A program made the translations under genes and the position numbers. 64,000 bases of DNA from Prorocentrum cordatum. Lineage: Eukaryota > Sar > Dinophyceae > Prorocentrales > Prorocentraceae. Of this stretch, positions 46,306 through 57,735 are shown piece after piece (the stretch's first letter is position 1; each line of letters opens with the position of its first letter). The stretch spans positions 103,151 to 167,150 of the forward strand of contig CAUYUJ010015282.1 in the NCBI GenBank assembly GCA_963575745.1. The letters run 5' to 3'. A model generated the notes under the pieces. The model searched no databases, was not told the DNA's origin, and saw only the letters and a list, made by a program, of their open reading frames with translations.

Positions 46306-46371
46306 ACCACTAGTTCCGCTCCGCTGTGCTCCCTGGTTCGGGGCTGGGGTTGTTTGGGGCTCGGGCTTCTA

Positions 46372-46540
46372 GGGGGGGGGGGGGGGGGGGCAGGTGCGCA
46401 GCCTGCCGCGGTGCCCGAGCCTTGGGGTTCTTCCATTTCTTTGCCCTCCTCCTTTTTTCTTCGTTTCTGGGGTTTGGGTTCGGTCGGCGTGGGGGTGCAG
46501 GTTACGCAGCCTGCCTTGGAACCCGAGCCTGGGGGTTCCC
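46372..46540. repeat. G19 tract and ~42-bp direct repeat
   Basis: 19 consecutive G at 46372-46390 are followed by CAGGTGCGCAGCCTGCC and CCCGAGCCTTGGGGTTC, repeated in diverged form at 46498-46540 (offset 107). Confidence 0.8.
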
Positions 46541-47230
46541 CGCCGCCGCCGCCCCTTTCCCCATCCCCCTTTTCTTTAGGGTTTGTATTTCCTTGTGCAC
46601 GCCAGGAGGTCCGCGCGGGCCCCTGGCGACCGTCGCGCAGGGAAGTCAGTGGGAGCATTGGGCGCGGGGGCAGCTCGGAAGCCAGCCGCCCCGACCGATG
46701 CCCGAGCCACCCTCCTTCAAGGGGGGGGCGAGGATCCACCGTTCCATGCGACGAATCCAGTATCAGGCTCGGGTTTTGCTGGGTCGTGCGCTGCCCCTGC
46801 CAAGCAGGTCGTCTCAGCGCGCGACTTTCGCACATGTGTGCGTCGTGGGCAAACGGTGCCCCATCGGTTTCTGCCCATGGGCTCGCTGAGGAGAAATCCT
46901 ATTGGATTCGGGGCTTCGGAGTCGGATTCGGGGGGGAAAACTGCACCAAGTAGACCCTGAGAAAGGTCCAGGAACAGGTTCTGAACGCGTTTGGCTTCAC
47001 TCCCCCTGCTGACCGATTCTCTGGGGTCCCAGCCAGTTCAGACCCCGCAGCCGCCTCCCAAGGCTTTCGGACGTGTTCGTCGGTTCTCGGAGGTTTTCTG
47101 CCTTCGGGATGCTGTCCAGTAGTTGCGTGTCACCGAGAGCGTTCTGGGGCTCCTTGGATCGTCCCCAGCGGCCGCCCGAGAGCCAAGATATGACTTGAAA
47201 TTCAGGTGGATGACGCATCGATCCCCGCTT
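46541..47230. other. Unique region, no gene recognised
   Basis: GC-rich, with overlapping open frames on both strands (Pro/Gly/Arg-rich). No domain or RNA gene seen. Confidence 0.4.
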
Positions 47231-47375
47231 GCCCATTCATCGCCGATAAGAGCCTGACAGCCCACCCCGCCCATGACCGTGCGGTTTCGCTACCGGGACC
47301 CCTGTCGCCGATCTGTCGGTGATGTGTCGCCGATTCAGGCTCAATGTTTCTCTCCCGCTCAATGTTTCTCTCCCT
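47231..47375 (+). repeat. Dispersed repeat D1, copy 1
   Basis: Colinear with 62664-62786 over about 125 bp: GCCCATTCATCGCCGATA, GTGCGGTTTCGCTACCG, TGATGTGTCGCCGATTCAGG and TCAATGTTTC. An 18-bp tail unit (TCAATGTTTCTCTCCC plus two bases) is doubled at 47340-47375 in this copy. Confidence 0.7.
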
Positions 47376-48166
47376 GAGCTGGTCCCCCTAACGTTGCCCC
47401 TCAGCTCGGAGGTTGGAGATTCGAGTTTTCTTTTCGATTTCGGTATCTCAGGGCCCGTTTCGGTCCCCAGCACACTCAAGCAGCGGCCTGGGACGAGCAT
47501 CTTGTCAGGATGTGTCTCCCCCCTCCTCGCAGCGTTTGATCGCAAACAAACGGGATCCGTCATCATACGTGGCAATCGTTTGTGCGCAGTTACGCTCAGA
47601 TCGAGGACGTGTTCGTCTGGGTTTGGGGCCAGCCAGGGCGAGCAGTGCGAGACATGTTGGGCAGGCGAGACAAACGACAATATGGGCAAATACGTTATCG
47701 TTCGATATAACATGCGTACGAGCCCGCGCGCCCGCGCATACGCATACGCAACACGCACATGCACACGCACACGCACGCACACACTTTTTCTTGTTCCGAG
47801 GCCACTGGTCCAACTCAGCGAGGCGGATAGCGGGGCGCGCTGAGGGTAATTTCCACCGCTTCTTGTCGATGGAAGGCAGCCGCCGAACGGTGCGCGTGCA
47901 GAAAAAGAAGCAGATGCACGGCGGACAGCCACGTGCACGCCCAGGAGGCTGAATATGGGGGCGCAGGGCGAACGAGCACGGCAGCACGCTGCAGATGTGT
48001 GCCGAGGCAACCTCAAGGCGTGCGACGGCGGAGGCCGTCAGAGCCGGGCTGGTCAGAAACTGGGCGAAGGTTGGCGAACCCGTGGTTGCTAAAACAGAGC
48101 TCCGGGCAATTGTTTCTTTTCCGGAAAGCAGCCCGTTTGCCATTTCGTGCGCTGAGTTTGATTCCG
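47376..48166. other. Unique region with CA-rich tract
   Basis: ACGC/ACAC-rich sequence at about 47735-47787, complementary in type to the GT tract at 48350. A plus frame at about 47995-48166 reads ATSRRATAEAVRAGLVRNWA then KVGEPVVAKTELRAIVSFPE; composition is protein-like, but there is no recognised domain and the frame runs into the TTG array. Confidence 0.35.
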
Positions 48167-48168
48167 TT

Positions 48169-48263
<95 letters not shown>
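48167..48263. repeat. (TTG)n microsatellite, about 32 units
   Basis: Uninterrupted TTG/TGT/GTT triplets. TTG runs also occur in both copies of the 1.77-kb duplication (53806, 55568). Confidence 0.98.
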
Positions 48264-48349
48264 GATACAGGCGGGGCAGGCCCCCCCGGGGGGGAGATGG
48301 GAGGGGGGGACGAACAACACAACACAACACAACGCAACCCTATGGGGGT

Positions 48350-48427
48350 TTGCGTGTGTGTGTGTGTGTGTGTGTGTGCGTGTGTGCGCGTGTGCGTGTG
48401 TGCGTGTGTGCGTGTGTGCGTGTGTGC
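48350..48427. repeat. (GT)n tract with GC variants
   Basis: About 39 alternating purine-pyrimidine dinucleotides (GTGTGT, GTGTGC, GCGC), able in principle to adopt Z-DNA. Preceded by CAACA repeats (48315-48335). From 48428 to 48763 the sequence is unique without a recognised gene. Confidence 0.95.
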
Positions 48428-48763
48428 TCTTCCCCCTCCCGATCCTCCTCTTCGTCCCCCCACGTCATCCTCTTCATTTGTATCATTTGTGCCACGACCA
48501 CTACTACTATTACTACTACATCGGTGCTACGAAAGTTTTGACCCGTTTTGTGTTTTCAGCTAAACGACGCCTGAGCATCACATTGGTTGTGAACACCACG
48601 ACGGCCGTGAGCATCACTCCAAAGTCTGAGAGCACCACAGAACCTATGAGCAGCCGAGCGCCGATAATCACCTTGACGCTAGCACCCCCGTGCCTACGAT
48701 GACTGACCAAAGGAGGAGAGGAGAGGAGCCGAGAATGTGACCACAAGCGGAACTAGTCAAAAT

Positions 48764-49455
48764 GAGTCGTGCCTTATCTTTTGGATTCGGTCTCCGGGCT
48801 GGGGGCGCAACAACAAAAAAAACACGATTTTGCAGAAAAGGCCGAAACCCGGAAAACGATTGGAAAACCTATTGGTTTTCAAATAGGAAATGGAGTAGAT
48901 CAGGCGGCCCAAGCAGTGGCAGCCCAAACGGGCGGATGAGTCGTACTTTACCTCTTGGATTCGGTCTCCGGGCTGGGGTCGCAACAAAAAAAACACGATT
49001 TTGCAGAAAAGGCCGGAACCCGGAAAACTAATGGAAAACATATTGGCTTTCCAATAGGAAATGGGGTAGATCAGGCGGCCCAAGCGGTAGCAGCCCAAAC
49101 GGGCGGACGAGTCGTGCTCTACCTCTTGGATTCGGTCTCCGGGCTGGGGTCGCAACAAAAAAAACACGATTTCGCAGAAAAGGCCGAAACCCGGAAAACG
49201 ATTGGAAAACATATTGGTTTTCCAATAGGAAATGGAGTAGATCAGGCGGCCCAAGCGAAAGCAGCCCAAATGGGCGGATGAGTCGTGCTTTACCTCTTGG
49301 ATTCGGCCTCCAGGCTGGGGTCGCAACATTTAAAAAACACGATTTTGCAGAAAAGACTGGAACCCGGAAAACGATTGGAAAACACATAGGTTTTCCAATA
49401 GGACATGGGGTAGATCAGGCGGCCCAAGCGGAAGCAGCCCAAACGGGCGGGTCCT
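48764..49455. repeat. 171-174-bp satellite S3, four units
   Basis: Units begin GAGTCGTGC at 48764, 48938, 49109 and 49280, and contain TTGGATTCGGTCTCCGGGCT, AACACGATTTTGCAGAAAAG, GGAAAACGATTGGAAAACA and AGGCGGCCCAAGC. Each has an inverted repeat, ATTGGAAAAC with GTTTTCCAAT around a 6-base loop (perfect at 49201-49226). The period equals 57 codons, so a minus frame with a periodic peptide (GRLIYSISYWKTNMFSNRF) stays open for 190 codons; I treat it as a shadow but coding cannot be excluded. Confidence 0.93.
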
Positions 49456-49684
49456 TTTCAAACATGTGCTTGTTTGGGGGTGACAGCAGCATCTTCCCCC
49501 AAGGGGTCCCCCCCTTGAAGGGGGGGGGCGGGTGTCTCCCCCCGGCACGTCCCCCCCTCCAGAAGGGGGCCAGCGCCGCGCCGGGGGCCTCTCCGGGCGC
49601 CACCCCAGAGAGCGGTCGGCCAGACCGAGACACTGGCCGGCGGTGAGGCGAGAACTAAGGAGTGGCCGGCATTCGGGCGAGAGC
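49456..49684. other. C/G-tract-rich spacer
   Basis: Contains complementary runs (TTCCCCCAAGGGGTCCCCCC and GAAGGGGGGGGGCGGG at 49493-49535) that can fold on themselves. No gene seen. Confidence 0.5.
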
Positions 49685-49768
49685 GCATGTAAACGTCGTA
49701 ACCGCCGTCGTCGTCGTCGTCGTCGTCGTCGTGGTCGTGGTCGTGGTCGTGGTTGTAATCGTAGTCTT
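49685..49768. repeat. (GTC)n microsatellite
   Basis: CGT/GTC triplets passing into GGTCGT units. Confidence 0.92.
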
Positions 49769-50360
49769 GATTGAGGAAGTCCTGGGCGGAAGCGCAATTT
49801 CGAAATCGAACCCGAAGGTTTCGAATTCTGTTTTGGAGGAAGTCCTGGGCGGGAGCGCCATTTCGAGTTCGAACGGAACAAATGCCGAACCTTCATTTTG
49901 CAGGAAGTCCTGCGCGGGAGCGCCATTTCGAAATCGAGGCAGAAAGGTTTCGATTTCTATGTTTGGGGAAGTCCTGTGCGGGAGCGCCATTTCGAAATCG
50001 AAGCAGAAAGGTTTCGAATTCTATTTTTGCGGAAGTCCTAGGCGGGAGCGCCATTTCGAAATCGAACCCGAAAGTTTCGAAATCGCTCGAATTCGAAATC
50101 GCTTTTTCGAGGAAGTATCAAGCGAAACCGCCGTTTCGAAATGGCCACACCGCTTGGCATTTAAAATTTTAAAAGCCCTGACCCGAAAACTCGAAAATGT
50201 AGCTTTCGCTTAGGGCTTCCCCCCCAAAACGAGCTCGACTGGATTTCGAAACCCTCGGCCTCGATTTCGAAATGTGGCTTTCGCCTCGGACTTCCTCCCC
50301 GAAACGAGCTCGACTGGATTTCGAAACCCGCGGGCTCGATTTCGAAAGGGCGGTGCCGCC
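49769..50360. repeat. 62-66-bp repeat S4 with inverted relatives
   Basis: Six direct units (49778 to about 50160) share GGAAGTCCTGGGCGGGAGC, GCCATTTCGAAATCGAA and GGTTTCGAATTCT. Two units at about 50210-50350 have the opposite orientation (AACGAGCTCGACTGGATTTC, CGATTTCGAAATG). TTTCGAAA palindromes are very dense. Minus or plus frames give periodic peptides (EEVLGGSAISKSN). Confidence 0.88.
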
Positions 50361-50509
50361 CGAGACTGGTGCGAAACATGCTTTAACCGAACATTGTACT
50401 GGGGCCCCGCGGCCTAACGGGCTCAGTGCCAACGTTGTATTGGGGCCCCGTCGCCTAACGGGAGGCGTTGAATTTTGACCGAACTTTCGTAGCGGCGAAG
50501 TACTACGAT
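50361..50509. other. Spacer with a doubled GGGGCCCCG phrase
   Basis: TTGTACTGGGGCCCCGCGGC at about 50394 and TTGTATTGGGGCCCCGTCGC at about 50436 form a 42-bp-offset direct repeat with CCTAACGGG after each. No gene seen. Confidence 0.6.
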
Positions 50510-50695
50510 TGCTGCTAGTTATTTATGTATTAATACTAGCACCAGTGCTACCATTTTACCACTAGTACTACCACCACTGCCAATGGTATTGCTACTACAC
50601 TCGGGGTTACAACAGCAGCAACCATTATTATTCTTACTTCTACTATCACCACGGCTACTACTACTACTGATGCGATTACGACAACGACTACGACG

Positions 50696-50738
<43 letters not shown>

Positions 50739-51020
50739 TAATGATTGCTACTACTACGACTACTAGGACTACTACTACTACTACTACTACCACTACTACT
50801 ACTACTACAACAACTACTACTACTACTATTACTACTACTACTACTACTACCACTACTACTCCTACTACTACGAGTACGAGTACTACTAATACTACGGCTA
50901 GTACGACTACTACTACTACTACTAGTACTACTACTACTACTACTACTACTACTATCCCTACTACTATCACTACTGCTACTACTACGACTACTTTCACTAC
51001 GAATATTACTACTACTACTA

Positions 51021-51056
<36 letters not shown>

Positions 51057-51063
51057 ACAGTAC

Positions 51064-51096
<33 letters not shown>

Positions 51097-51627
51097 TACC
51101 ACTACCACTACTACTACTACTGTTAATCATGATACTACTGTTACACATTTTACAAATGATACCACCACTGCTACCATGCCACTGCTACTACCACCGCTAC
51201 CACTGCCACTGTTAGCATTACTACACTTAGTTTTACAAAAGCAACACGTATATTATTCTTACTACTACTACTACCACCGCGGCTACTATTATTACTGCTA
51301 CGACTACTCTTACTACTGATACTGACACTATGATTATTACTACTAATACTACCACCGCGAATACCATTTGGGCTATTGCTACGAAAGCTACAACTATTAT
51401 TAGTATTATTACTTGTACGGCTACTGCTGATACTGTTGCTACTATTACGAATGCAATATTTACTACTACTACAACAGCTACTACGACGACTACTACTACT
51501 ACTACTACTTTTACTACTACTACTACGACTACGGCTACGACGAGTACTACTCCTACTACTACTACTACTACTATTACTACTACTATTACTACTACTACTA
51601 CTACTACTACTACTACGTCTACTACGT

Positions 51628-51664
<37 letters not shown>

Positions 51665-51770
51665 CAGTGCGGGTGCTACTACTACAATTTCTTGGGCTAC
51701 TGCTTCACTAATACTGGTGTCACTACTACTACTGCTACACCTCAATGACTATGTCGAGTACCACTACTCA
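50510..51770. repeat. Imperfect (TAC)n array, 1.26 kb
   Basis: TAC/ACT triplets with ACC, ACG, ATT and GCT variants, degenerate at both ends and between 51120 and 51480. Frames give poly-Thr, poly-Leu or, on the minus strand, poly-Val/Ser. Confidence 0.95.
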
Positions 51771-51788
51771 TTCCCATACTACAGATAC

Positions 51789-53660
51789 CTTAGGGGTCCG
51801 AATGGGTTCCATCGGGTTTCTTCGGAAACCCCTTGGGGATATTCAAGGAATCCATAATGTCACCACCGGGGTTTTTAAGGAGTCCTACAGGATACCTACG
51901 GTATTTTTGAGGATACCATACGGATACTTTTAGGGGTTCTTCAGGATTCCGTGAGGATACCGTAAAGATCCTTATGGATCCCCCAGGGGTTCTGCAGGAT
52001 GCCCTGAGGATTCCCAAAGGATTCCTTCGGCATTCTTAAGGATTCCCATAGGATTCCCTAAGGATTCTTTTTAGGATTCCCTTGCGGATTCTGAAGGATT
52101 CCTGAAGGGCTCCCTAGGGACTCTGATGGATTCCCTTGGTTCATTAAGGATTCCCTGAGGTTCCCCCATGGATTCTTAAGGGTTCCTCGGGATCATGCAG
52201 GATTCCCTAAGGGTTCCCAAGGATTCACAAAGGATTCCTTAAGGATTCCCTGAGGATTCCCTGGGGATTCTTCAAAATACTTTTTGGATCCTTAAGGATT
52301 CCCTAAGGGTTCTGAAGGATTCCCTAAGGATTCCCTGAGGTTCCCCTATGGATTCTTAAGGGTTCCTCGGGATCTTGCAGGATTCCCTAAGGATCCCCAA
52401 GGAATCACAAAAGGATTCCTTAAGGATTCCCTGAGGATTCCCTGGGGATTCTTCAAGATTCCTTTTGGATCCTCAAGGATTCCCTAAGGATTCTGAAGGA
52501 TTTCCTAAGAATTCCCTTCGGATTCTTCAGGATTCCGTACACATTCCAAGAGAATTCATATGGATTCTTCAGGATACTTAAGGATTCCCTAAGGAGTCCC
52601 TAGGGACTCTTCAGGACTTCCGAAGGATTCCTTCGGGATTCTGAAGGATGCCCCAAGGGTTCTCAAGGATCCCTTAGGGATTCCTTGCGGATTCTTATGG
52701 GTCCCTTAAGGATGCCCGGAGGATCCCCTAGTGATTCTTAATGAGTCCCTAGGGATCCCGCAAGGATGCTTGAAGGATTTCCGAAGGATTCTGTAAGGAT
52801 TCTGAAGGATGCCCAAGGGACTCTTTAGGGAATCTCAAGAATTTCCGGAGGGATTCTTAAGGACTTCTAGGGATTCTTAAGGATTCTTTAGGATTCCCGT
52901 AAGGATTCCTTGGGGATTCCTTTGGGATTCCTTTGGGATTTCTTAGGGATTCTTCAGGACTCCTTAGAACTTCTTCAGGACCCCCTAGCGATTCTCAAGG
53001 ATTCCTTAGGGATTCTTGAGGATTCCTTGGGGATCCTTTAAGGTTCCCCAAAGGATTCCCTAAGGATCCCTTAGGGATGCTTCAGGAGTCCCTTTGGATT
53101 CCCCAGGGAGTCTTAAGGATTCCCCAGGGGTTCAGGATTCCTGAAGGATTCTTGAGGATTCCCTGGGGACTCCCTAGGGATTCTTAAGGATTCAGTAAGG
53201 ATTCCCTATGGATTATTGAGGATTCCTCAGGGATTCTGAAGGATTCTTCAGGGTTCCGGAAGAATCCTTTGTAAGGATCCCTAAGGGATTTTTTGAGGAT
53301 CCCCTAAGGATTCTCTGAGGATCCCCGAGGGATTCTTAAGGATTCCCTAAGGATTCCCGAGGGTTTTCTTAAGGATTCTTTAAGGATTCCGTAAAGATTC
53401 CCGAAGGATGCCCAAGGGACTCCCTAGGGATTCCTTTCGGATTCCTTAAGGATTCCCTGGGGATTTCTCCAGGATCCCCCAAAGATTCCATAGGGATCCT
53501 TCAGGGATTCTTATGGATTCCCTAGGGATTCTTATGGATCCCCTAAGGATTCTTAATGGGTCCCGGAGGACTCCCTAAGGATTCTTAAGGATTCCCTACG
53601 GATTCTTAAGGATTCCTTAAGGATTCCCCAGGGATTCTAAAAGGATTCCCTAAGGATTCC
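51789..53660. repeat. 10-11-bp satellite S5 (AGGATTCCCTA)
   Basis: Nearly 1.9 kb of units such as AGGATTCCCTA, AGGATTCTTA and GGATTCTGAA alternating 10 and 11 bp, mean near 10.5. GGATTC and GGATCC are the least variable part. Stops are frequent in every frame, so it is non-coding. It leads into the 1.77-kb duplication, whose first 200 bp are S5. Confidence 0.95.
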
Positions 53661-55225
53661 CTGGGATGTTGTGTTGTGTTGTTCGCCCCCCCCCCCCCCC
53701 CCCCCCCCCCCTCCGGACTGACCAGGGGGGCAGTGCCGGCCTCCTCCACTGTGGTGGAACCGGCGGATCCGCTCCCGCACCCCGGGGGGGCCATGCTGGC
53801 CTTAACGTTGTTGTTGTTATTATTGTTGTTGTTGTTGCTGTTGTTGTTTGTTGTTTTCTTTTCACCCCAGCCATCCTTTGGTGTTGGGTCCTTGTTTTGT
53901 CATAACAGGTCCCCGCGTTCTTATCCTCCGTCTCTTCCGTTCCTTCTCCTTGAGATAACTTCTCCCTGTCGCACCCGAGGCCAGTTTTTAGGGCGGGCCG
54001 GGCGTTTCGCCTGAGGCTTCCTCACCATTCATGATTCTGAAGCTCAAAAAGAGACAGCCGTTTCACAAATGGAGGGCGGGTGGTTTTCAAAATGCGGCTC
54101 TCGCCTTAGCGTCGCGCACATTCGTTTTCAACATGTGGCAGAGCTTCACGGATTGAGGGCGCGTCGCTTTCAACATGTGGATGTCGCCTTAGCGCCGCGC
54201 ACACTCGTTCAAAACATTGGAACCGTTCCACGGATTCCCATGATCAACGCACATAAATTCTATTCTGTAAGGATTTAGGATTATGCGGGTGCAACAGTTA
54301 TCTTGATTCGCGGTGTTGAACTCCCCAAAATGGCGTTCTGGTGCGGTTCCGGATCGTCAAGGCGCAGCAGTCAGACTGATGCGTGGCGTCGAAATGCCGA
54401 GAACAATGTTTTGGCATGCTTCCGGATCTTCAAACGGTTGTCTTCCAACTAGGAAGTTCCTTCTATGGCAATGGACCGTTGTAGGGCCTGTGAAGAGGGA
54501 ACTTGGCGGGAGGGTTAATTCAAACATCGTTGATGACTCTTGGGTTTACACTGGTCCTCCTCCTCCCCCTCGTCCCTCCTCCCTGCGTTTCACCCACCCA
54601 GTACAGCGCTTCGTGGCCCCAAAGGGAGCCCCACCGAAGGTCCCAGTGCTCCCGTCCGCGTGCGTCCTGCACGCCCAGTATATCGCTTCGCGACCCCCTC
54701 CTCCTTCCTCGCTGCGCTTCGCTCGCCCATGTGAGCGCTTCGTGGTCACAAGAGGGAACTCCACCGACGGCCCCAGTGAGACCGTCCGCATGCGTCCCGC
54801 ACACCCAGTACAGCGTTTCGTGGCCCCACAGGGGGGCCCACCGAAGGTCCTGGTGCTACCGTCCGCATGCGTCCCGCACACCCAGTACTGCGTTTCGTGG
54901 CCCCATACCGCGCTTCACCCACCCAGTACAGCGCTTCGTGGCCCCATAGGGAGCCCCACCGAAAGTCTCAGTGCTACCGTCCGCATGCGTCCCGCGTACT
55001 CAATACAGCCCCTCGTGGCCCCATAGGGAGCCCCACCGAAGGTCCCCGTGCTACCGTCTGCATGCGTCCCGCACACCCAGTACAGCGTTTCGTGGCCCCA
55101 TAAAGGGGTCCCTACCGAAGGTCCCACTGCTACCGTTCGCATGCGTCCCGCACACCCAGTACAGCGGTTCGCGGCCCCGAGGGAACTCCACCGACGGCCC
55201 CAGTGAGACCGTCCGCATGCGTCCC
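53457..55225. repeat. 1.77-kb tandem duplication, unit 1
   Basis: Holds S5 repeats (to 53660), a TGTTGTGTTGT stretch, a C26 tract (53686-53711), a TTG run, reverse R3 units (54085-54215) and reverse S1 satellite (54590-55225). Unit 2 begins at 55226 where the S1 phrase CCGCATGCGTCCC is cut and the S5 phrase AGGGATTCCTCCAGG restarts. Confidence 0.93.
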
Positions 55226-57735
55226 CTAGGGATTCCTCCAGGATCCCCCAAAGATTCCATAGGGATCCTTCAGGGATTCTTATGGATTCCCTAGGGATTC
55301 TTATGGATCCCCTAAGGATTCTTAATGGGTCCCGGAGGACTCCCTAAGGATTCTTAAGGATTCCCTAAGGATTCTTAAGGATTCCTTAAGGATTCCCCAG
55401 GGATTCTAAAAGGATTCCCTAAGGATTCCCTGGGATGTTGTGTTGTGTTGTTCGCCCCCCCCCCCCCCCCCTCCGGACTGACCAGGGGGGCAGTGCCGGC
55501 CTCCTCCACTGTGGTGGAACCGGCGGATCCGCTCCCGCACCCCGGGGGGGCCATGCTGGCCTTAACGTTGTTGTTGTTGTTGTTGTTATTATTGTTGTTG
55601 TTGTTACTGTTGCTGTTGTTGTTTGTTGTTTTCTTTTCATCCCAGCCATCCTTTGGTGTTGGGTCCTTGTTTTGTCATAACAGGTCCCCGCGTTCTTAAC
55701 CTCCGTCTCTTCCGTTCCTTCTCCTTGAGATAACTTCTCCCTGTCGCACCCGAGGCCAGTTTTTAGGGCGGGCCGGGCGTATCGCCTGAGGCTTCCTCAC
55801 CGTTCATGATTCTGAAGCTCAAAAAGAGACAGCCGTTTCACAAATGGAGGGCGGGTGGTTTTCAAAATGTGGCTCTCGCCTTAGCGTCGCGCACATTCGT
55901 TTTCAACATGTGGCAGAGCTTCACGGATTGAGGGCGCGTCGCTTTCAACATGTGGATGTCGCCTTAGCGCCGCGCACACTCGTTCAAAACATTGGAACCG
56001 TTCCACGGATTCCCATGATCAACGCACAGAAATTCTATTCTGTAAGGATTTAGGATTATGCGGGTGCAACAGTTATCTTGATTCGCGGTGTTGAACTCCC
56101 CAAAATGGCGTTCTGGTGCGGTTCCGGATCGTCAAGGCGCAGCAGTCAGACTGATGCGTGGCGTTGAAATGCCGAGAACAATGTTTTGGCATGCTTCCGG
56201 ATCTTCAAACGGTTGTCTTCCAACTAGGAAGTTCCTTCTATGGCAATGGACCGTTGTAGGGCCTGTGAAGAGGGAACTTAGGCGGGAGGGTTAATTCAAA
56301 CATCGTTGATGACTCTTGGGTTTACACTGGTCCTCCTCCTCCCCCTCGTCCCTCCTCCCTGCGTTTCACCCACCCAGTACAGCGCTTCGTGGCCCCAAAG
56401 GGAGCCCCACCGAAGGTCCCAGTGCTCCCGTCCGCGTGCGTCCTGCACGCCCAGTATATCGCTTCGCGACCCCCTCCTCCTTCCTCGCTGCGCTTCGCTC
56501 GCCCATGTGAGCGCTTCGTGGTCACAAGAGGGAACTCCACCGACGGCCCCAGTGAGACCGTCCGCATGCGTCCCGCACACCCAGTACAGCGTTTCGTGGC
56601 CCCACAGGGGGGCCCTACCGAAGGTCCCACTGCTACCGTCCGCATGCGTCCCGCACACCCAGTACTGCGTTTCGTGGCCCCATACCGCGCTTCACCCACC
56701 CAGTACAGCGCTTCGTGGCCCCATAGGGAGCCCCACCGAAAGTCTCAGTGCTACCGTCCGCATGCGTCCCGCGCACTCAATACAGCCCCTCGTGGCCCCA
56801 TAGGGAGCCCCACCGAAGGTCCCCGTGCTACCGTCTGCATGCGTCCCGCACACCCAGTACAGCGTTTCGTGGCCCCATAAAGGGGTCCCTACCGAAGGTC
56901 CCACTGCTACCGTTCGCATGCGTCCCGCACACCCAGTACAGCGGTTCGCGGCCCCGAGGGAACTCCACCGACGGCCCCAGTGAGACCGTCCGCATGCGTC
57001 CCGCACACCCAGTACAGCTTTTTGTGGCCCCGTAGTGAGCCCCATCGAAGGTCCCAGTGGGACCGTCCGCATGCGTCCCAGAAACCCAATATGGCATTTT
57101 CACCCACCCAGTACAGAGCTTCGTGGACACGTAGGGAGCTCCACCGAAGCCCCCAGTGGGACCGTCCGCGTGCGTCCCGGAAACCAAATTTGGCATTTTC
57201 GCCCACCCAGTACAGAGCTTCGTGGACACGTAGGGAGCTCCACCGAAGCCCCCAGTGGGACCGTCCGCGTGCGTCCCAGAAACCTACTTTGGCATTTCCG
57301 CCCACCCAGTAAAGCGTTTCGTGGCCCCATAGGGAGCTCCACCGAAGCCCCCAGTGGGACCGTCCGCGTGCGTCCAGAATCCCAGTTTGGCATCTTCACC
57401 CACGCAGTACAGCGTTTCGTGGCCCCACAGGCAGCTCCACCGAAGCACCCAGTGGGACCGTCCGCGTGCGTCCCGGAAATAGCGTTTCCAGGGAGCTCCA
57501 CCGAAGCCCCCAGTGGGACCGTCGGCATGCGTCCAGAAATCCAATTTGGTATTTTCACCCACACAGTACTCAGTACAGCGTTTCGTGGCCCCATAGGGAG
57601 CTCCACCGAAGCCCCCACCGGGACCTTCCGCGTGCGTCCCGGAAATCGAATTTGGCATTCACCCATCCGGTACAGCGTGTCGTGGCCCCATAGGGAGCTC
57701 CACCGAAGCCCCAAGTGGGACCGCCCGCATCCACC
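54590..57735 (-). repeat. Satellite S1 relatives in reverse orientation
   Basis: On the plus strand the units read CGTTTCGTGGCCCCATAGGG, AGCTCCACCGAAG, CCCCAGTG and CCGCATGCGTCCC, the reverse complement of the conserved half of the 91-bp satellite at 11720-13095. The linker half differs (CACACCCAGTACAG or GGCATTTTCGCCCACC). Units are 80-110 bp and more varied than in the first array. The stretch is interrupted at 55226-56360 by unit 2 of the 1.77-kb duplication. Confidence 0.88.
55226..57002. repeat. 1.77-kb tandem duplication, unit 2
   Basis: Matches unit 1 at an offset of 1769 with very few substitutions (for example TCATCCC for TCACCCC near 55638). Length differences are at the C tract (17 C at 55455-55471 against 26) and the TTG run. 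Past 57002 the S1-type satellite continues uninterrupted, so unit 2 probably represents the parental 3' border. Confidence 0.92.

Noticed and set aside
48764-49455. 171-bp period as a link to primate alpha satellite
   Set aside because: Only the length agrees; the sequence is unrelated and only four units exist.
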